Shown here: positions 57,809-64,000 of the stretch, piece by piece
Layout of the letters: every line of letters begins with the position of its first letter
Numbering within the stretch: position 1 is the stretch's first letter
Assembly: GCA_016800925.1 (NCBI GenBank)
Contig: JABCPU010000361.1
Coordinates: 1-64,000 of the forward strand
Direction of reading: 5' to 3'
DNA from: Suillus spraguei
Lineage: Eukaryota > Basidiomycota > Agaricomycetes > Boletales > Suillaceae
DNA length: 64,000 nt
Program-made: the position numbers and the translations under genes
Notes under the pieces: model-generated
The model's input: only the letters and a program-made list of their open reading frames with translations
What the model was told of the DNA's origin: nothing
Database searches by the model: none

Positions 57809-60800
57809 TTTCAGTAGCAGGGAAGATGATAGAGCTCTAGAGAACTATAATGCCTAGATTTTCTCTTTTACAGAGCTAGAGAAGCTTGCACGCAAGTGAG
57901 TGAACGAATCGCCCCCTAACACTCACTGTTTTTATACCGCATAGCAGGCAACGCAATGTTTTGTTTGTGCGACTTGCAGTGGCACCGCAGTACCGGCTGC
58001 ATAATCATACTGACACTAGAAAAAGTTAAAATGCTGCGCCACTACTGCGGTATTATAATCACATACCGCGATTTGACACATGTGACGCCCAAGCGAGGTT
58101 TAGCGCAATAAAAATAAGAATCTCAGCAAAAAGGAGTAGCCACCGGTTAATGGCAGATGTCCTAAATACACCAATTGTATGTATCTGTAATAAAACACTA
58201 AGCCTTTGTGATTCTGCCCCCAGAAATCTTGAACCAATTGATCACCGTTTCCAAGGTCGAAAGCATGGCACTTCAAGATCATTTTCATGATAATCGAGAT
58301 CTCCTTCCCTGATAAATGATCGGTCCTAGCAACTTTAAGATTTGTCAATCACATTAGCGCGGGCCAGATTTCAGTGACAGCGACAACGTCGAGCAGGACA
58401 CGGCAGGAACTCAGAAGCGACAGGTTTCAAAATCCCATGGGAGGGGGGGGGAGCAAGAAAGTAAAGATATTGTTTAGTGATAAAGAAGACAGTCATTGAA
58501 ACAACATACGGAGGAAGGTCCGACTTGCAGGCCGGGAGTACTTGTGTTAATCTTGATGATACCACAGGACAAGTAGCAGCTGTTAACCCGCAGCAGTTGC
58601 AACAGTGGCACGGCATTTTCACGATGCCGCTATCATCCGAGTCAAGATAGAAGACAGGTTCTGACTCGACTCAGGCCTCACCATGATTCCATCAGCATAC
58701 AGCATGCGACACTGCGCACGCAGTCTAAAAGGTACACCGCGATGAACATTGTCCATGATTGGCGGTGAGCACCAATATCGGAATAGGTCAGCAGCATAGC
58801 TTTAAGATTGACCGCGTCACATTGATACCATTGCGCTATATGTCAATCGTTGATCATTGACCATTGTAGCTCCTCAAATATATGAGCGCGTGACTAGTAG
58901 GTTATTTGACCTCTCCTGTTGCGTTTCGTAACCCACAAAGTGGAGCTCGAACTCCCCTGAGTTGTGAGATTAGTCTGCTTGCATCAGGGTGAGTTTGACA
59001 GATGGCGCAGCTGTGATTGTCTGAAGTGCGACTGCGGTACATCTGCTACCGGGTGAGATAATTAATAACCTGTCATTGTGCTCACCTTGTAAGTAAATAA
59101 CACTTGTTCCATCGTTTATGAACCCTGAACCTGACAGTCATCCAGTACCAGGTCGAAGGTAACCCAACTTGGTCCGTGATTGTCAGTATGGCATTGGAGC
59201 ACAGTCTTTTTGCAGCCAGCTGCATCATATGCTGCGAGATCCGGCTGATGCAGAAATGAACTCTGATATGTAAATAAGTACAAACAAATCCGAAGACTGG
59301 GAAAACGCGAATCGAAACATCTACTGCGTATTTTGAAGCTTAAGCTTCAAGCTCAAGCGCTCAAGTTTGTCAAGGTGGCAACGTTCATGACAGCCCCAAC
59401 TACGGAAAACACGTCAAATACAATAACCAAAGCAACAATCATAACAAGTGCGATGACTATGACAGCTTCAGCGTGTATGCCGACTCGATTCCCTCCCAGT
59501 CATTGGTTTGAAACCCTGGGAGTTGGATGACAACGGTTACAGCCTTATTCGGAGCGTCGCAAAAGGCGCTATCGCTGGCAGATATCCCCTCGACAGGCTG
59601 AAGCATTGAGGGGTCATGAGGAAGGGTACTTCGACTGTCCGACAAAGTACCGAATTACTTTATACCGGCACTGGCAGCTTGCATGGAAGCAGAGAAGGAC
59701 TCGGATCCAGCATTGCTTACGTCAAAGAATGGCGAGCACGCTAATGACATGCAGGTGTAGTTAGTCGATGACGATACGCACGTCGCACGGCCACTTTTAA
59801 ATTGTACGTACTCGCTTCCTGTCATACTTCTACTGCAATACGTCTTATTTTCAGGATCAATGCTGGGGATTAGTCCGAGGTGCTGATTATTCTATAGGTT
59901 CCATATTCGTCAAACGATACGCTTGCGATGATCCGTTCTCAATGCTCTAGACTCTGAATGTCAGAGTAGTGCACTCTCCCTCCATCTTTATTCCAGTTTA
60001 TTTCTTTGCATACGACGTGGCGTGGAAAACGAGGCGAAACATGACTCTGGGGGGCTTGGCGTGCGATTGCGCCCTGTCTACCACATGTCCATTTCTAATG
60101 GCCTTGCCCATATCGACGTTCCATCATTTTATTGCGCCACCATCGCACTTGCTTACTACTTCCTTGGCATCCGGTGGCAATCCTAACACTCTTCTTTATC
60201 TGCTAAAATGTGACCTCTAATAATGTATTGCCAGCAAGTAATCCTTTTCAGCTCATTCGGCTATCATCTACATCCGACGTTGTATGGAATATCGGAACGT
60301 CGGCTCAGGAGGGCGGACAGGCTATAACAAAAAGGGCACTGCTGTGAGCCCGATACCAAGATCAAGGATATCCGACGAGATGTTCGCATGGCTGATGGGG
60401 TCCCAGGATATTTCCCAGCATACATTTTGCTATGCAAAGTTGGCCAATTTCTGCCCATGCCGCGTATACTATTTTTGGGTGCAGGGGCGGTTTTTGGTGC
60501 GCCGCAAGTTTTATTTTTTTTACATCCTTGATGGAGACTCGTCTCGGAACTCGCTGAAGGCCTGTGCCTGCCTTGCTTACTTGGTACTGCCTATCTCGTT
60601 CATCGTACTTCAAAGCTAGCTTTTCGATATCCAATAGCTAATTAATGTCCTGAGTACTGTCTTCGTGATTATTGAATCTTATCTATTGTTATTGACGGCC
60701 AAGACTATAAGTGAATGCCTTGAGCGAGTCTTACGGGATCGAGACATGGTGGGATATCTGACCGGCCGGGCATTCCCTTCCCTTGTGGACTTTGTCATGA

Positions 60801-61231
60801 AAATGTACAAGGTGGTCTATTGTCGATATAAAACCTTTTCAAAATTTGAGACCACACCATTGTGCTTCAGTCACATCATTATTAGCAAATGACTCACTCT
60901 GAAGTGTGGCGAGCTGACAATGAATAGACGACAATACAAACAATACATCCACACAGTTGGTGCCAATCGACTGTGGTCAATGCCCACACCTACGATAGGT
61001 ATATAAGGTCACGAACCGCTCACGAAAATACAAGTCACTCACCTCCTGGCAATTGGCTCGTAGTGACAAGGTATAACTTTGTACCACAAGCCGTAAGTCC
61101 TATGGAGACTTGCCTTTGCATGGCTCGTATAGCGCCTGTTTGCAGATGAGTCTGACCGTACGGATGCCCCTACTTCTGGTCGGCATTTAGCTCAACTGTC
61201 TGCGCGTATCTGCGCACGTCCATTCTCATCC
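57809..61231. other. Gene-poor region
   Basis: About 3.4 kb with only short frames lacking recognisable domains. A G-run (about 9 to 10 G) lies at 58440-58452. Repeated words gcggtat/accgcag near 57980-58075 form loose inverted repeats. aagcttaagcttcaagctcaagcgctcaag at 59335-59365 is a small local repeat. Confidence 0.4.
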
Positions 61232-61790
61232 TTCATTACCCTCGCTGGGGGTCCTTAGATGCGATTGCAACATAGAACTACCCAGCGAGGGTACGTGAAG
61301 GAATCGCACACAGCATACACTACTATCACGATATAAGAACTTGCTGCTCCAGGTTGGCAACTGCCCCCGACATTTTGCGAGGTGCCTTTCCAAAGGTAAG
61401 TGCTATGCCCTACTATATCGTGCAACGAATGACTTACTGTGTGCCAGGATGCAAGTAAGCGCCGTGAGCACCGGCCTGGCGCTGGGACGTGCAGGCAGTA
61501 GATTTAATGTACGCCTATGTGTGCAAGCCCGGCCCTGTTCTTCATTATCCTTGCTGGATACTTCCGCAATGCGATCGCACTGAGGAACCGCCCTGCGAGG
61601 GTAGTGGAGGTTAGACGTCGTGGCAAGGAATCACACACAGGTGGGCGGCCAGCATGCATCACTGGACGGTCCGAGTCTGTCAGAGCTGCTGCTTCAGGTT
61701 AGCATTGATGCCAACCGAGCTAGATCTCCTTTCGAAGGCAAGTGTCATGTGTCGTCATCGTGCCACTAGTCGCTTACTAACTTAGAGTCT
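61232..61790. repeat. Two diverged direct copies of a roughly 250-bp unit
   Basis: Bases about 61232-61450 and 61541-61790 share the order cattaccctcgctgg / cattatccttgctgg, gcgattgcaa / gcgatcgcac, cagcgagggta / ctgcgagggta, caggttggcaa / caggttagcat, and cctttccaaaggtaagtg / cctttcgaaggcaagtg. No coding function seen. Confidence 0.65.
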
Positions 61791-61793
61791 GTT

Positions 61794-62214
61794 CTGGAAC
61801 TCAGATTTGGCCAACTTCGAACAAACCAGAATTATTAAGTAAGCTTGCCGGGTTGCCGTCGAGCGTGACGCTATCTCGATAATCTACATAGCGCGCGATC
61901 AATCATGCGCCTAACCCGCACCTTTCCTTTGCACTATCCATCTACATAGCTACCCAATGGCAAAGAAATCCAAACGCCAAGATGGCACCTCAACAGACCC
62001 GAAATAAGAATAAGAATGATGTGGCAAACATATCGATCTTGTTTCGCGTCTGTGCCATCTTAGTGTTTTCCATTAAGTAGATGAAAGGAAAGGTGCGGGT
62101 TAGGGGCATGATTGATCGCGCGCTAATGAGACTGTGACATAGATATGGTCACGCTCGACGGCAACTCGGCAAGCTTACTTGGTTTGTTCGAAGTTGGCCA
62201 AATCTGAGTTCCAG
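61794..62214. mobile_element. 421-bp foldback element (long hairpin, MITE-like)
   Basis: The left half (61794 to about 61998) is an imperfect inverted copy of the right half. The outer roughly 50 bases (ctggaactcagatttggcca ... ctgagttccag) pair almost perfectly, as do cccgcacctttcctt and caagatggcac further in, leaving only a short AT-rich loop around 62005-62030. No reading frame. No target duplication could be confirmed at the ends. Confidence 0.8.
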
Positions 62215-62242
62215 TACGGACTGTAAGCCTCATGATAACCGG

Positions 62243-62566
62243 GCTTGCGTTGGTACGACAAACGTGTGAAGCCAAGCCTAGTTTCACAGGTCTGTCGTTC
62301 CAGCGCAAGCCCATTCCAGCCAAACTTGAAGACTTGATGTTTCCGTTCGTAGTATTTCCATGGTTCAACGAGACTTGCGCTGGTGCGAGAAGCCTGCGAT
62401 ACTGAGCCTAGTCTCACAGGTCTGTCGTTAGCCCGTTCCTGTCAAACTGGATGTTTCACTTCGTATTTGCAGGTTTCAGGCGAAACATGGAGTCAACAAG
62501 ACTTGTGCTGGTACGAGAAACCTGTGATACTGAGCCCAGTATCTCATCTGCCGTACCAGCGCAAGT
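62243..62566. repeat. Three tandem units, each itself a palindrome
   Basis: Units at 62243-62310, 62373-62429 (right arm incomplete) and 62501-62566, about 129 bp apart. Each has the outer pair cttgcgctgg / ccagcgcaag and an inner pair acctgtga / tcacaggt around ctgagcctagt. Units 1 and 3 can fold end to end into a hairpin of about 66 bp. Confidence 0.8.
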
Positions 62567-63111
62567 GAGGGTTTAGGCTAGACTCGGAATGAACGAGATA
62601 GAAGTAACAGTGTCCAGCTTCTTTGATGACCGCAGTGACGACGATTAATAGTATAAATAAGTAAGGCTAGCCCGAGTAGTCCGTGCTTCTTGGGACTAGA
62701 CTACTTTTGAATAATATTTGCAAATGGTGGTGCGGGCAAGGGTGACTGCGAGCAGTGATGAAATAGAACGTGGTTATCATTGGAGGCGCAGATCATTTCA
62801 ATTAGCTTTGACACGCCATCAGCGCCCAGTCCTAAAGCATGTAAGATAAGATAACGACATGACAATCATTCGGACTTACAAATTGGCCGGACGCTGCGAG
62901 TACAGAATATATCAAGAAAGCTATGTTAGGAGCGAAACGGACGGATCAACGCCTACATAAATGGTGGTTTGGTGTGTCCGTGCGATGAGGTGGCAGATAA
63001 TGAGTACATAGCATCTATCCAACACGTTTACGTAGCATGCTGTATTAAGTATGTGCGTTAGAAACAATAAGTATACATATATAGCCCAAAATGTAATCGG
63101 TGCGGTGTCTG
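62567..63111. other. Intergenic, nothing recognised
   Basis: No gene or repeat recognised; includes the presumed 3' UTR of the gene at 63112. Confidence 0.4.
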
Positions 63112-63817
63112 TTACGATGGGTCACCACTTGGGCTTACGTCTCGGAGAGGGACATCGACAACACCAAGCTCAATCACAGGTGGTCCATCCCCTTCTCGTA
63201 CATGCTGTGGTGTGGGCATTGCAATGAGGACGGCTACGCTTACGGCAGGCGGGGCCGACATTGACGGAGATGAAGTTACAGGTGGAGAAGGGATAATCGG
63301 AGATGATGTTACCGGCGGCGGCGAAAATGGTGTACGCAAAGGTCGTAAGAAGCGCATCGTGCGAGTCGACGCATCAGATCCAATTTGTGGTGACGCCGGC
63401 CTCGGGGTTCGTGGTATTGGTGCAGGTTTAATGTGCGCCGCATACACCGGCTATAGCATGAAGTTAGCGACAGCATTTGGGGGGCGTTCTGTGCGAGAAG
63501 CACACCATTATGTCATCCCAGCCGCATTTACTATCGACAGGGCCCTCTTCATCACCACTCCGGAGCCATGCCTCCCATAGCTTTGGTTTCTTTCCAATGT
63601 CTCTTCGTCTACGATTTCCCCTGGGGTCATATGGTTGATGAGGGAGCCATGTTCCGGCTTGGATAGCTTCTTCTACAAGGCGTTGGTGGCGTCGTCGAAG
63701 TACGAGGCTGCGAACAACAATAGCGGATGAAACAGCAAGGAGAAGCACGAGTGTAGCTACAAGCGCCGTATATGACATAGGTGGTGGAGTCGAAGGGTTT
63801 TGAGTGGACGTAGACAT
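63112..63817 (-). CDS. Single-pass membrane protein with basic juxtamembrane region, uncharacterised
   Basis: Starts at ATG 63817 (MSTSTQNPSTPPPMSYTA) with a short proline-rich outside part, then one membrane helix (LVATLVLLLAVSSAIVVRSL) and a strongly basic stretch (RRRHQRL, GNRRRRDIGKKPKLWEAWL) placing the tail in the cytoplasm. One intron (gtgtgcttc...gctatag) joins WDDIM to PVYAAHIKPAPIP. The tail is Pro/Ser-rich (SSPIIPSPPVTSSPSMSAPP) and ends with AVLIAMPTPQ and PVIELGVVDV blocks, stop at 63112-63114. I have seen this layout in other Agaricomycete proteomes, but no function is known to me. Confidence 0.72.
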
Positions 63818-64000
63818 TGCAAATGAGAGAGCCCGTCAGTGGTGGTGAAAGCAAGAGACAAGAGACACATACCAAGAAAGGTATAAACTATGAAAGGCGA
63901 GGAGATCATATTGGTATCATGGGGATGAGTTTAGGTCAGTATAATGCAATACACAGGTAATCAAACCGGTTCGGGCAAGGTTGAATTATCCAAGCGTACA
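63818..64000. other. Upstream flank of the last gene
   Basis: Presumed promoter of the gene at 63112-63817; nothing else seen before the window ends. Confidence 0.4.

Noticed and set aside
61794..62214. Tc1/mariner MITE
   Set aside because: The inverted ends are not flanked by TA on both sides, so family assignment was not made.

Overview
This window looks like nuclear DNA of a mushroom-forming basidiomycete (Agaricomycetes). Genes are cut by many short introns of about 50 nt with GT..AG ends. Several families are ones I associate with this class: a Plavaka-type CMC transposase, fungal alpha-kinases, a DUF6535 membrane protein, a fungal integrase-like family, a CYP63-like P450 and UbiA-type membrane prenyltransferase/terpene cyclase homologues. 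No search could be run, so family names rest on motif recognition, and splice sites were read by eye.

Layout. 1-10111 is a nested transposon graveyard: two inverted copies of an unnamed repeat flank a decayed Plavaka transposase. That transposase is itself hit by a 5'-truncated non-LTR retrotransposon and by a 273-bp inverted-repeat element. 10448-12904 holds a P450 N-terminal fragment and a Tc1/mariner-like element with 228-bp terminal inverted repeats. 13521-25049 holds a P450 gene, a dead ribonucleotide reductase R2 copy and a full ABCC-type transporter. 26122-30585 holds an alpha-kinase gene, short tandem repeats and an apparently intact integrase-like gene. 31309-33165 is a third, inverted copy of the unnamed repeat. 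33357-50010 contains a duplicated UbiA-SDR cassette whose two copies have decayed differently; a truncated ABC-transporter copy and a DUF6535 gene lie between them. 50201-57808 is ordinary housekeeping-like sequence: two small membrane-protein genes, the TFIIIC TPR subunit, a conserved fungal protein and a tiny conserved protein. 57809-63111 is gene-poor and rich in hairpins and palindromic tandem repeats. A single-pass membrane protein gene closes the window.

How genes may work together. The P450, ABCC transporter, two UbiA-type enzymes and SDR make a plausible small terpenoid or meroterpenoid locus (synthesis, oxidation, reduction, export), now rearranged by transposons. This is inference from content and proximity.

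The most unusual signals are tandem arrays (5 and 7 units, about 148-bp period) of tRNA-Leu-like sequences carrying an A-box-like motif, a B box and a T-run inside the unnamed repeat; the 31-bp perfect inverted-repeat insertion in the transposase; the asymmetric decay of the UbiA-SDR duplication; and an ABC-transporter copy with a deletion joined at a 7-bp microhomology.
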